A stretch of 64,000 bases of DNA, from NCBI RefSeq assembly GCF_019331725.1, contig NZ_JAHBBF010000006.1:62001-126000 (forward strand). The letters are read 5' to 3'. Positions within the stretch are counted from its first letter, which is position 1. Each line of letters opens with the position of its first letter. Origin of the DNA: Bifidobacterium saguinibicoloris. Its GTDB lineage: Bacteria > Actinomycetota > Actinomycetes > Actinomycetales > Bifidobacteriaceae. Below, one piece after another: positions 51,701 through 58,448 of this stretch. The position numbers were made by a program, and so were the translations under genes. Below the pieces are notes generated by a model. It did not search any database, was not told where the DNA came from, and saw nothing but the letters and a program-made list of their open reading frames with translations.

Positions 51701-52498
51701 CCGCGCGTCATCATCCCCGTGTTCCCGGGCAACAACTGCGAGTACGATTCCGCGGCCGCGTTCGAACGCGCCGGCGCCGAGGCGCACACGCTGGTCGTCA
51801 ACAACCTGACGCCCCAGGCCGTGGCCGAGTCCGCCGCCAAGCTGGTCGAGGAGATCAACAAGAGCCAGATCGTGATGATTCCGGGCGGCTTCTCCGGCGG
51901 CGACGAGCCGGACGGCTCCGCCAAGTTCATCACCGCGTTCTTCCGCGCCCCGGCCGTCACCGAGGCGGTGCGCGACCTGCTCAAGAACCGCGATGGCCTG
52001 ATGCTCGGCATCTGCAACGGCTTCCAGGCGCTCATCAAGCTGGGTCTGGTGCCGTTCGGCGACATCGTCGACATGACCGCCGAGTGCCCGACGCTGACGT
52101 TCAACACGATCGGCCGTCACCAGAGCCGCCTCGTGCGCACGCGCGTGGCGTCGGACCTGTCCCCTTGGCTCGCGAAGACTTCCGTGGGCGACGTGCACAC
52201 GGTCGCCATCTCCCACGGCGAGGGCCGCTTCGTAGCCTCCGACGAGGTGCTGGCGCAGCTCAAGGCCAACGGCCAGATCGCCACGCAGTACGTGGACGAG
52301 TCCGGCGTTCCGGGCATGGATCTCGCGGTGAACCCGAACGGTTCGATGCTCGCCGTCGAGGGCATCACCAGCCCGGACGGCCGCGTGTTCGGCAAGATGG
52401 GTCATTCGGAGCGTTCCGGCAACGGTCTGTACGTGAACGTCCCGGGCGACAAGTACCAGCCGCTGTTCGAGGCCGGCGTCGAGTACTTCGCCGCGTGA
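48746..52498 (+). CDS. purL: Phosphoribosylformylglycinamidine synthase, single-chain (PurL with PurS- and PurQ-like parts)
   Basis: Converts FGAR and glutamine to FGAM. The 1250-residue single polypeptide contains a PurS-like N-terminus (MVFRVYVEKKPGFDVEAQQL), the synthase core with FKNETHNHPTEIEPFGGAAT and GGRTGRDGIGGATGASKAH, a second AIRS-like half, and a C-terminal glutaminase domain (from about 985) with PGNNCEYDSAAAFERAGA, LMLGICNGFQ carrying nucleophile C1090, and a late HGEGRF with the catalytic histidine and glutamate. It resembles the large clostridial-type enzyme rather than separate PurLQS. AGGAAAGG precedes the ATG. A perfect UUCG-loop terminator follows. Confidence 0.97.
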   Translation: MVFRVYVEKKPGFDVEAQQLGTELKTILGITGLKHIRIVNRYDVEGIDKALFDKATPTVFSEPQVDDVYADLPEFGEASVFATEFLPGQFDQRADSAAECIQLISQGERPVVRSAKLYALEGDLTDADVEAIKHYVINPVEAREASLETKKTLKTAVPTPGKVEVIAGFNEMDAEAGQRFIDERGLAMDLADLEFCQKYFSEAGREPTITEIKVIDTYWSDHCRHTTFGTILTDVAIDDDVVKAAFERYLELRRELDREEKPLCLMDMGTIGAKWLKKNGILTGLDESEEINACTVKVKVDVNGHDEDWLFLFKNETHNHPTEIEPFGGAATCIGGCIRDPLSGRSYVYQAMRVTGAADPTVPVSETLEGKLPQRKLVTTAAAGYSSYGNQIGLATGQVNEIYHPGYVAKRMEVGAVVAATPADHVRRETPAPGDKVILLGGRTGRDGIGGATGASKAHNVESLELDGAEVQKGNAPVERKLQRLFRRGDACRLIKRCNDFGAGGVSVAVGELADGLYVNLDTVPKKYEGLDGTELAISESQERMAVDVAAEDVDEFLGYAREENLEATVIATVTEDPRMVMTWNGDEIVNLSREFLASNGAPKHQSVHVEVQQAYETPAAWRSGSLSDRMHALVTDLNVASNKGLSERFDSTIGAGTVLMPFGGVKQLTPNEAMVAKFPVFGETTTASAMAWGFNPYIMEKNQFTGAYLSVVESLAKLVAAGFEHEKAYLSFQEYFEKLRDEPERWGKPTAAVLGALMAQIDLGAGAIGGKDSMSGSFEALDVPPTLISFAVAVGSMKRATSPEFKGAGHRVVRIAPRYLADGLTPDKDALLDAFGLVEELTDFGTALAVSTPGYGGTAEALFKMTVGNGIGLTLNDDIALDDLFAPAYGSFIVELKDNEKIPAVSNLVEVGEIGVTSSEYEFVAGGETIDLAELQNAWEGGIESVFPYRSHGTEKTETVETVDFHAESAGVKKTVYTGAGVAKPRVIIPVFPGNNCEYDSAAAFERAGAEAHTLVVNNLTPQAVAESAAKLVEEINKSQIVMIPGGFSGGDEPDGSAKFITAFFRAPAVTEAVRDLLKNRDGLMLGICNGFQALIKLGLVPFGDIVDMTAECPTLTFNTIGRHQSRLVRTRVASDLSPWLAKTSVGDVHTVAISHGEGRFVASDEVLAQLKANGQIATQYVDESGVPGMDLAVNPNGSMLAVEGITSPDGRVFGKMGHSERSGNGLYVNVPGDKYQPLFEAGVEYFAA

Positions 52499-52516
52499 TG
52501 ATCTAGCGTCCGTATG

Positions 52517-52550
52517 GACAAAAGGGAGACCTTCGGGTCTCCCTTTTGTC
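52517..52550 (+). terminator. Rho-independent terminator after purL
   Basis: Perfect 15-bp stem (GACAAAAGGGAGACC and its complement) with a TTCG tetraloop; the descending arm supplies CCCTTTTGTC. It ends 52 bases after the purL stop. Confidence 0.92.
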
Positions 52551-52566
52551 GTATGTTCAGGCCGGT

Positions 52567-52722
52567 CCGGTTCCCCGTTTTCGTCCGATCGGAATCGGGA
52601 ACCGGCGCCCTGTTCACATGGACACCGGGTTCCCCGGTATTCCGCCGCTGCGAGGAATCATCGACGTTCGGTGATGCGCGGTTCCGGTTCCCGATTCCGG
52701 GACGCCGGGAATCGGGAACCGG
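52567..52722. repeat. Cluster of GGAATCGGGAACCGG palindromic repeats
   Basis: GGAATCGGGAACCGG occurs at 52591-52605 and 52708-52722, and its complement at 52684-52698. The last two form a perfect 15-bp hairpin; the first pairs with CCGGTTCCC at 52567-52575. No gene overlaps. The unit could be an intergenic palindromic repeat element or decayed terminators. Confidence 0.7.
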
Positions 52723-52730
52723 CGGATACG

Positions 52731-52759
52731 AAAAAAGGGAGAGGCTCTAGGCCTCTCCC
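52731..52759 (-). terminator. Rho-independent terminator of the DUF4230-like gene
   Basis: On minus, GGGAGAGGC, a five-base loop and GCCTCTCCC are followed by six Ts. It lies 17 bases after the stop. Confidence 0.92.
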
Positions 52760-52776
52760 TCATGCGACTGGGATCG

Positions 52777-53439
52777 TCACGACTTCGGCTCGGTGGTGGT
52801 CACGTTCACCGTGTAGCCGTCCGTTTCGGACAACGCTCCGAACAGCAGCTTCCTGACGACCTCCTTGCCGTGCTCGTTGGCCGATTTCAGCAGCTCCGAC
52901 CGGTCCAGATCCTTCTCGCACTGCTTCTTCGCCACGTCCAACGCCTTCTTGGTGTCCTCGGCATCCATCTGATTCAACGGCGTCGACGACTTGTCGAAGA
53001 AACGCAGCTTATCGGAGTCGATGGAGATCGATTGGACCGTGGGAGCGGGAAGCGTCACGTCGACCGTCTTGTCCTTGACCTCGATCTTCGCCTTGGACAG
53101 GTCGAAGCCGGCGCGTGCCTCATAGATGTAGAACATCGTGAACTGCTTCGTGGTGAAGACCGTATTGCCGTCCTTGTAGGTGACGAACCCGTAGTCGCGC
53201 TCCACCATCGTGGTGAGATCCTGGACCTCCTCCAGCTGCCGATGGACGACGTCGTTGGTGATCGATGCCTCCTTCGGCACGAAGATCTTGTAGGTGGTCA
53301 CACCACCGACGGCGACCAGCACTACCGCCAGCATCGCGTAGATGACGGCCTTAATCTTCCAGTTCCACCATCCGCGCTTTTTGGTTCTGCGTACGTAGTC
53401 CAGTGGGTTCTTCTCATCGATTTTCTGCTGTTCGGTCAT
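52777..53439 (-). CDS. DUF4230-like membrane-anchored protein
   Basis: A 220-residue protein resembling DUF4230. The first ~30 residues are basic and cytoplasmic (YVRRTKKRGWWNWKIK), one transmembrane helix spans about 29-49, and the remainder is extracytoplasmic: LEEVQDLTTMVERDYGFVTY, then beta-rich segments with a helical end. Domain name is by resemblance, not search. AGGAG (GGAGG) lies three bases before the ATG, and a 15-bp inverted repeat lies just upstream of it. It follows the lipoprotein gene in the same direction, so the two may form an envelope pair. Function unknown. Confidence 0.72.
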   Translation of the reverse strand: MTEQQKIDEKNPLDYVRRTKKRGWWNWKIKAVIYAMLAVVLVAVGGVTTYKIFVPKEASITNDVVHRQLEEVQDLTTMVERDYGFVTYKDGNTVFTTKQFTMFYIYEARAGFDLSKAKIEVKDKTVDVTLPAPTVQSISIDSDKLRFFDKSSTPLNQMDAEDTKKALDVAKKQCEKDLDRSELLKSANEHGKEVVRKLLFGALSETDGYTVNVTTTEPKS

Positions 53440-53457
53440 AATCCTCCATGATTACAG

Positions 53458-53498
53458 ATACCCGCGATTACGTAGATACGTCTCGTAATCGCGGGTAT
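53458..53498. other. Long inverted repeat upstream of the DUF4230-like gene
   Basis: Perfect 15-bp stem (ATACCCGCGATTACG with its complement at 53484-53498) and an 11-base loop, ending 19 bases before the start codon. On plus it is followed by GGGTTTTCG. It may be a leader hairpin, an operator, or a terminator of an upstream plus transcript. Confidence 0.6.
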
Positions 53499-53526
53499 GG
53501 GTTTTCGTTTCCATTGTTTTTATGCC

Positions 53527-53568
53527 GTCCGTGGCCGTCCCCCATCGCGGGGCGGGACGGCCACGGAC
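53527..53568 (-). terminator. Hairpin after the lipoprotein gene
   Basis: Perfect 15-bp stem (GTCCGTGGCCGTCCC and complement), 29 bases past the lipoprotein stop. No U-run follows on minus (GGCATAAAAACAA), so it is probably a processing or partial termination hairpin. Confidence 0.5.
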
Positions 53569-53596
53569 CGTGGGTCGGTCGATGGACTTGGGGACG

Positions 53597-54424
53597 TCAG
53601 TCCTCGACCTCGTAGTCGCTGACGGATACCTTGACCTGTGCGGCGTCGTTGGTGCTCATCGCCTCGAATTTGACCTTCTCGCCCTTGGGCCAGCTGGACG
53701 TCGAGGCGTACGTCTCCTCGACCTTCACGCCATCGGCGCCGTAGAGGGCGACCAGCAGGGTCACGCTGCCGAAGTCGATGCCGGTCGTGTTCTCGATGAC
53801 CGCCGAATAGTTGTACATGCCGTATCCGTCATCGGTCTTCTCGAAGGTGGTCGAGGAGATCAGGTTGTTGAGCGCGTCCTCCGTCTCGGTCTTCTTCTGC
53901 ACGGACGAGCCGTTGGCGACGATGTCGTTCAGCGATTCCTGATATTTCTCGTCCACCTTCAGGCCGTAGTCGTCGACGAAGGTCTTGAGCAGCGCGGAAC
54001 GCTTGTCGTAGACCTTCGTCCACTGTTCCGTATAGTCGGCGCTCATGTACGAGTTGTTCTTCACGACGTCCATCGAGTCGTCCAGAAGGTTGAGGTAGAC
54101 GATCACGTTCTCCTGCAGTTTGGAGTCCTTGAACTGCCGTGACTTCAACCCCTTGTCGGTGTCGATCTCCGCTTGGACGGCGGCCTTGACGTACTCGCTG
54201 GAGTCGTCCTCGTTCTTCTGCTCGTACTGCTCGATGACGTCGGACCGCTTCTGGAAGCCCTCGGCGATGATGCTCATCGCCTCGTCGTCGGCGTAGTCCG
54301 GGCCCTCGTCCTTCGTCTGGGCGGAGGACGAGCAGGCGGCCAGCCCGATGGTCATCGCGAGGCACACCGTCGCGGCGGCGACCGTCCGTCCGCAGGCGCG
54401 GATGCGTGATGCCAATGTGTTCAT
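53597..54424 (-). CDS. Putative lipoprotein with FxLYD-like C-terminal domain
   Basis: A 275-residue secreted lipoprotein. The signal peptide ends in a lipobox (IGLAACSSS), so the mature protein starts with the lipidated cysteine at residue 29 or so and stays on the outer face of the membrane. A helical acidic middle region follows. The last ~95 residues resemble the FxLYD domain: ENTTGIDFGSVTLLVALYGADG then a WPKGEKVKFEA strand. ATG 54424 has GGAAAGGA upstream and produces a clean signal peptide. The frame is open a further 83 codons upstream, where a cassette sequence related to 58052-58282 lies. Function unknown. Confidence 0.82.
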   Translation of the reverse strand: MNTLASRIRACGRTVAAATVCLAMTIGLAACSSSAQTKDEGPDYADDEAMSIIAEGFQKRSDVIEQYEQKNEDDSSEYVKAAVQAEIDTDKGLKSRQFKDSKLQENVIVYLNLLDDSMDVVKNNSYMSADYTEQWTKVYDKRSALLKTFVDDYGLKVDEKYQESLNDIVANGSSVQKKTETEDALNNLISSTTFEKTDDGYGMYNYSAVIENTTGIDFGSVTLLVALYGADGVKVEETYASTSSWPKGEKVKFEAMSTNDAAQVKVSVSDYEVED

Positions 54425-54673
54425 CGTGATGTTCCTTTCCGTTGTGTCGATGCGAGTGGCTCCGCGTCCGCCGATGCTCGCGGCTCCGGGGCCGCGGTCC
54501 TCTCCACTCCCCCCATGTTCCGTATGGGAGGCCCTCTCGGGCGGGCCGGTGGGATTGGCCGGACCGTCTGCGTCGGCGTTCCCGTCGCCCTCCCGTTGCC
54601 GTGCGAGGTCGCGGGCGGCGTCGTCGACCGCCCTGAGTCCCCGTAGTATGGTCGTTGCCAATTGCGCGAACAT
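54425..54673 (-). other. Upstream short reading frame, related to the ORF at 58052-58282 (possibly decayed)
   Basis: An open stretch of 83 codons runs in frame into the lipoprotein gene. It begins MFAQLATTILRGLRAVDDAA, matching the 58 kb copy in the core L-A-x-T-I-L-x-G-L-x-A-V-D-D-A-A-R-D. A 24-base stretch of DNA is identical (54609-54632 and 58197-58220). No ribosome site has proper spacing for 54673. Upstream, GATACACG is also shared, but an insertion and stop break the frame there. It may be a decayed copy, a leader peptide, or a regulatory DNA/RNA element. The rest of 54674-54955 holds the HTH promoter and nothing else recognisable. Confidence 0.45.
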
Positions 54674-54900
54674 GATGCGTCATTCATTCCCTTTCCGACG
54701 TGTATCCTCCGGCTTCCGCGCGCGATTCCGGGATTGGAACCGTGCGGCCGGCAGACCCGTCGTTGCAGGGCGTGTTTTTTTCGCGAGCTTCGTCCCTTGG
54801 CCGTCCACGGGCGCGGCCGTTCCGTCGTCCCATCGGGTGTCCCCTCGGATTCCGGACCGGCCGTTATTCGTCACTTTCAGCATGAAACAGCGGAAATATG

Positions 54901-54926
54901 CTGTCAATGACGTACGATGTTATAAA
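54901..54926 (+). promoter_or_regulatory. Conserved promoter/operator of HTH regulator 1
   Basis: CTGTCAATGACGTA, two bases, ATGTTATAAA; identical elements and spacing at 58393-58418. TATAAA is the probable -10 (29 bases before the start); the -35 position is weak, as in regulated promoters. AATGAC and GTCATT form an inverted repeat around TATAAA in this copy. Confidence 0.6.
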
Positions 54927-54955
54927 AATGGTCATTTATCAGGAAGTAAAATACC

Positions 54956-55645
54956 TTGGATGATATAACCCGACATCGCGCGGCCACATGGCGCCGACGA
55001 CTGAAGTCGTGCATGGAGGAACGGGGGCTCACCCAGCTCGCCTTCGTCGGCGAGCTCAACCGCCAGTACCTCACCCGTTACCATCAGAAGGACGTGAGCC
55101 GGTGGCTCAACACCGGCAACCGCACGTCGTCGGGCGAGATCGGGTTCCCCAAATACGAGACGATGGCGATGATCGCCGATTTCTTCGACGTGGACGTGGG
55201 ATACCTCACCGGCGAGACCGACCGGAGGACCTTCACCCTGGATCGGGTGTGCGACTACGTCGGACTCGACGCCGCGTCGGTCGAGGCGGTCCGGCATTGG
55301 ATCGGCGGGACGAGCGACAGCGACGGCGGCACGGTGCGTCGATACCGCGCGGACACCTTGGACCGGTTCCTCTCATCCCGGGAATTCACCGAACTCGCCT
55401 CGAAGCTAACGACCCTGCACGAGATGTCGACGATATGGAACGAGGACCCCGGCAAGTTCGGCATGCTCATGGACTCGCTGGCCGCCGACAGCGAGCTGCC
55501 GGTCGGCTTCACGCTGGAGCTCATCGTCGGCGCGTTCTACGGCATGGCCAGCGAATCCTTCTCCCGGCTCGTGCGCGAGGCGTATCCGGCGCCGACCCGG
55601 CTCGACGGCGGCGGGGTTCCGGGGCCGGATTCGGAGCGCGGCTAG
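54956..55645 (+). CDS. Xre-like HTH regulator, paralogue 1
   Basis: A 229-residue DNA-binding protein. Residues 12-75 form an HTH with the block YLTRYHQKDVSRWLNTGNR and the Xre-like ending DFFDVDVGYLTGETD. The C-terminal part has helices shared with paralogue 2 (LTTLHEMSTIW, ELPVGFTLELIVGAFYGMAS). The two regulators are about 65-70% identical by eye. TTG 54956 is the start: it aligns with the ATG of paralogue 2 (DDI follows both), and AGGAAG precedes it. It diverges from the short ORF, lipoprotein and DUF4230 genes, the probable targets. The promoter matches that of paralogue 2, which suggests autoregulation or cross-regulation. Confidence 0.85.
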   Translation: MDDITRHRAATWRRRLKSCMEERGLTQLAFVGELNRQYLTRYHQKDVSRWLNTGNRTSSGEIGFPKYETMAMIADFFDVDVGYLTGETDRRTFTLDRVCDYVGLDAASVEAVRHWIGGTSDSDGGTVRRYRADTLDRFLSSREFTELASKLTTLHEMSTIWNEDPGKFGMLMDSLAADSELPVGFTLELIVGAFYGMASESFSRLVREAYPAPTRLDGGGVPGPDSERG

Positions 55646-55705
55646 GATGAGGGGCATGACGGGGATACCGAGCGTCGACGGACGGGAACGGGGGCGTGGA
55701 GACGG

Positions 55706-56266
55706 ATGGAGAACGACGGGCGTCTGACGCATGTCGAGCATGGGTTCGGACCGGTGTGGGACGCGAAGTCGCGTGTGCTGGTGCTGGGATCGATGCCGAG
55801 CCCGAAGTCGCGCGAGGCGTCGTTCTACTACATGCACCCGCGCAACCGGTTCTGGCCGGTGATGGAGGCGGTGTTCGCCGATCCGTCCGATCCGGGAGAC
55901 CGCGTCGGGGACACGGCGGAATCACGGCGTACGTTCGCGTTGCGGCATCATGTGGCATTGTGGGACGTCATCGCCTCGTGCGACATCATCAGGGCGTCCG
56001 ACGCGAGCATCCGCAACGCGGTGCCGAACGACATCAAGCCGTTGTTGGCAAACGCGTCCATCACGCACGTGCTCACGACGGGCATGAAGGCGGCGCAGCT
56101 GTACCGCCGTCTCATCGCGCCGGGATTGGCGGCGACGGGCTTCGACGTGCCGATGACGCCGCTGCCGTCGACGAGCCCGGCGAACGCCTCGATGAACCTT
56201 GCACGGCTGACCGCGGTCTACCGGAGGGCGTTCCGGGCCGCTGGGCTGCCCGTCGGCCTACCGTGA
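55706..56266 (+). CDS. Hypoxanthine/uracil-DNA glycosylase (UDG superfamily, family 6-like)
   Basis: Removes deaminated bases, probably hypoxanthine, from DNA. The 186-residue protein has the motif 1 region VLVLGSMPSPKSREASFYYM followed by PRNRFWPVMEAVF, the LWDVIASC segment, and motif 2 LPSTSPANAS near the C-terminus. These match the DNA-deoxyinosine glycosylase (HDG) family rather than classical Ung. GGAG with four-base spacing precedes the ATG. It follows HTH regulator 1 by 60 bases and converges on the SPFH gene. Along with the Y-family polymerase it adds a repair flavour to this stretch. Confidence 0.85.
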   Translation: MENDGRLTHVEHGFGPVWDAKSRVLVLGSMPSPKSREASFYYMHPRNRFWPVMEAVFADPSDPGDRVGDTAESRRTFALRHHVALWDVIASCDIIRASDASIRNAVPNDIKPLLANASITHVLTTGMKAAQLYRRLIAPGLAATGFDVPMTPLPSTSPANASMNLARLTAVYRRAFRAAGLPVGLP

Positions 56267-56286
56267 TGCACACGCGCCCGGAGAAT

Positions 56287-57498
56287 TCACAGACCGAGGA
56301 TCTGCTTCTTCTTCACGTCGAATTCCTCTTGGGAGAGGATGCCGGCGTCCAGCAGTTCCTTGAGCTTCTTCACTGCGTCTAATTGCTCCTCAAGCGACAT
56401 GGTCGGCGCGGCCGGCCGTGCAGGCGTTGCGGCGGAGGCCGGCGCCGCGGATTCCGCAGGCGCTGCGGCCTGCCGGCCGGGCCAGGTGCCTGCGCCCGGA
56501 GCCCCCGGCACCTGAGCCGCCGGACCGAGACCCTGTGCCATGTTCATGCCGAAGACCATGCCGCCCATGTCGCCGAGCCCATGATTCTGGATGCCCTGCG
56601 CGATCTTCTGCTGGGCCGCCATGTTGCCGGCCTGCATGGAGATGTCCTCATACGCCTTCATATCCATGTGCTGCTGCGAGTAACGCTTGACCAGCTCGCG
56701 CGATTCGGGAGTGAATTCGATGCTTTCGATGCCGATGCCCGCGAGGGCGAAGCCGAACCGCCCGGGCCACGTGCCGGCGTTGCCCCTATCGGCGGCGACG
56801 CTCTTCGCGATCTCGTTGGATTGTGCCGGCAGCTGGGAGATGCGGTACCGTTCGGACAGCGCATTGACCGCGACCATGAACGACTGCAGGAATTCGGAGA
56901 GCACCTGCGAGCGCGCCCGCGGATCGTCGAACGTATAGCAATCGACGTTGGCGGGTACGAAGTTGCACACGAACCTGACCGGATCGGTCACCTGCAGGGA
57001 CATGACGCCGCGTGCGCGGATCTCCAAATCGGTGCCGTAGAAGCGGTCATGATAGACGAGCGGCGCCGGGGTGCCGAATTTGACGCCGCGGATCTCGCGC
57101 AGGTTGATGAAGGCGACACGCTTGTTGACGGATGGCTGGCCGCCGAACGCGAAACGGTCACCGATGGCGTCGAACACCGATTTGCCGATGCCGTCGCCGT
57201 TGAAGATGGTGCTTTCGCCGTTCTGGTACTCGTAGCCCCCGGCCTGGGTGATGACGGCTTCTATGCCGCCCTGGTCGTAGATGAACGCGGCCGTTCCCAC
57301 CGGCACGTAGATCTTGGAGCCGTTCGAGATCACGCCTTCCGAGCCGCGCGTGTTCGAGCCACGCCCACGATTGGTCTGCCGAAGCACGCCCGGCATCACC
57401 ACCGTATGCTCGTCGAACGGGCCGACGGTGATGATGTCCTTCCACATATCGGCGAAGGTGCCGCCGAGAGCTCCTGCGAATGCCTGGATCAACGCCAT
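56287..57498 (-). CDS. SPFH-domain (virion-core-like) protein with C-terminal SHOCT domain
   Basis: A 403-residue protein. Residues 1-290 resemble the SPFH/virion-core family (B. subtilis YdjI type): an N-terminal ALGGTFADMWKDIITVGPF, the beta-rich SPFH core (LEIRARGVMSLQVTDPVRF), and a helical end with QHMDMKAYEDISMQAGNMA. A glycine/methionine then alanine/proline-rich linker (295-365) leads to SHOCT: LKELLDAGILSQEEFDVKKK. No signal peptide or transmembrane helix is obvious, so it probably docks at the membrane. It follows the PH-like/zinc-ribbon gene by 26 bases. In B. subtilis an SPFH gene of this kind lies beside a PspA homologue; none is present here. Confidence 0.82.
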   Translation of the reverse strand: MALIQAFAGALGGTFADMWKDIITVGPFDEHTVVMPGVLRQTNRGRGSNTRGSEGVISNGSKIYVPVGTAAFIYDQGGIEAVITQAGGYEYQNGESTIFNGDGIGKSVFDAIGDRFAFGGQPSVNKRVAFINLREIRGVKFGTPAPLVYHDRFYGTDLEIRARGVMSLQVTDPVRFVCNFVPANVDCYTFDDPRARSQVLSEFLQSFMVAVNALSERYRISQLPAQSNEIAKSVAADRGNAGTWPGRFGFALAGIGIESIEFTPESRELVKRYSQQHMDMKAYEDISMQAGNMAAQQKIAQGIQNHGLGDMGGMVFGMNMAQGLGPAAQVPGAPGAGTWPGRQAAAPAESAAPASAATPARPAAPTMSLEEQLDAVKKLKELLDAGILSQEEFDVKKKQILGL

Positions 57499-57524
57499 GA
57501 TGCTGCCTTTCTATTCGCCGCCGG

Positions 57525-58064
57525 TCACAGTTGGCGTGGTGTGTCGCAGTACGGGCACTGCACGGTGTCCCCTGCTGCGCCTGTGAGCGTCGCACCGCAA
57601 CCGTCGCATTGCGCCGTGGTGCGTTGCCGTCGTTCCAGGCCGAGCTCCTTGGTGAACGAACCGACGGTGTCCTTCAGCGTGCCGCCGAGAGCTTCTGCCA
57701 TGCCGGCGAGGAGACCACCGTCATCCGTGGAGGTGTCGACGTCCTTTCCGGTGGCCAGCGAGCGCAGGTATTCGGAGAGCCGTTTGGCGTCACGTCTCGA
57801 TTTCAATCCGATGACGACACGCCCTTGGTCGGTGGTGACCTCCACCGCTCCGTCGGCGTTGATGCGGACTTGGGCGTTGTCGTCCACCACTGCGATCCGA
57901 TTGACCGGATAGGTGCGGATCTCTTTGAAATTGGTTTCGAAGAAGGACAGGATGCCGCAGGTCAGGTTCCGGTCCGTGAGCAGCACCTGCGCCGATTTGC
58001 CGTCGATGAACGCGTCTGCGGCCATGATCTCCCGTTCGCCGGGGTTCGCCTTCAATGTCGGCAT
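57525..58064 (-). CDS. PH-like domain protein with C-terminal zinc ribbon
   Basis: A 179-residue protein. Residues 15-110 form a beta-rich PH-like/GRAM-like region (VLLTDRNLTCGILSFFETNFKEI, here read as two strands, and RVVIGLKSRRDAKRLSEYL as the C-terminal helix). The last 30 residues are a zinc ribbon: QCDGCG and QCPYCDTP, two CxxC pairs. There is no signal or membrane segment. GGAAGAG lies six bases upstream of ATG 58064, and the start overlaps the end of the short ORF 58052-58282 by 13 bases. Likely part of an operon with the SPFH gene. Function unknown; membrane stress is a guess from the SPFH partner. Confidence 0.75.
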   Translation of the reverse strand: MPTLKANPGEREIMAADAFIDGKSAQVLLTDRNLTCGILSFFETNFKEIRTYPVNRIAVVDDNAQVRINADGAVEVTTDQGRVVIGLKSRRDAKRLSEYLRSLATGKDVDTSTDDGGLLAGMAEALGGTLKDTVGSFTKELGLERRQRTTAQCDGCGATLTGAAGDTVQCPYCDTPRQL

Positions 58065-58282
58065 GATGTCTCTTCCTGTCTTGTCCGGTCGGCGGACGCC
58101 GCAGCGGCGTCGTCCCCCATCGGACCGGTATTGTCATGGGCGTGACCGGTGTCCCGGGCGTCCCACCGCGCGTCCTGTCCGTGGGGTTCACCCATGTCGC
58201 GGGCGGCGTCGTCGACCGCCTTGAGTCCATGGAGGATGGTGGCCGCCAGTCGCGTGAACCGTCGTCCCTTTCGTGTATCCAC
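58052..58282 (-). CDS. Short conserved ORF upstream of the zinc-ribbon/SPFH genes
   Basis: A predicted 76-residue protein. Its first 30 residues hold the core shared with 54425-54673: RLAATILHGLKAVDDAARD. The rest is low-complexity D, G, H and A. GTG 58282 is chosen because AGGAGG lies six bases upstream; ATG 58286-58288 is next to AGGAGG with no spacing. Its stop overlaps the zinc-ribbon gene by 13 bases, so it may be a translationally coupled leader. It diverges from HTH regulator 2. Resemblance to a related frame beside HTH regulator 1 is the main support. Function unknown. Confidence 0.55.
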   Translation of the reverse strand: MDTRKGRRFTRLAATILHGLKAVDDAARDMGEPHGQDARWDARDTGHAHDNTGPMGDDAAAASADRTRQEETSCRH

Positions 58283-58392
58283 GCCCATCCTCCTGACGCT
58301 ATGGGAGAGCGGGCGGCGATGCCTCAGTTGTCTGCTGAGAATGGCGCCCCTTCACTTCGTTATCGTTTCCATCGTGAAGGAGGCTAAATATT

Positions 58393-58418
58393 CTGTCAAT
58401 GACGTAATATGTTATAAA
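58393..58418 (+). promoter_or_regulatory. Conserved promoter/operator of HTH regulator 2
   Basis: CTGTCAATGACGTA, two bases, ATGTTATAAA, as at 54901-54926; 30 bases before the start codon. TATAAA is the likely -10. The surrounding AT-rich sequence contrasts with the GC-rich genes. Confidence 0.6.
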
Positions 58419-58448
58419 TTCAGTCAGAGAATCAGAGGTTTTTATATC

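Noticed and set aside
54425-54673. N-terminal extension of the lipoprotein to 54673
   Set aside because: It would bury the signal peptide and lipobox; a good ribosome site lies directly before 54424.
58149-58448. 100-residue N-terminal extension of HTH regulator 2
   Set aside because: It would cover the conserved promoter, and paralogue 1 has no equivalent.
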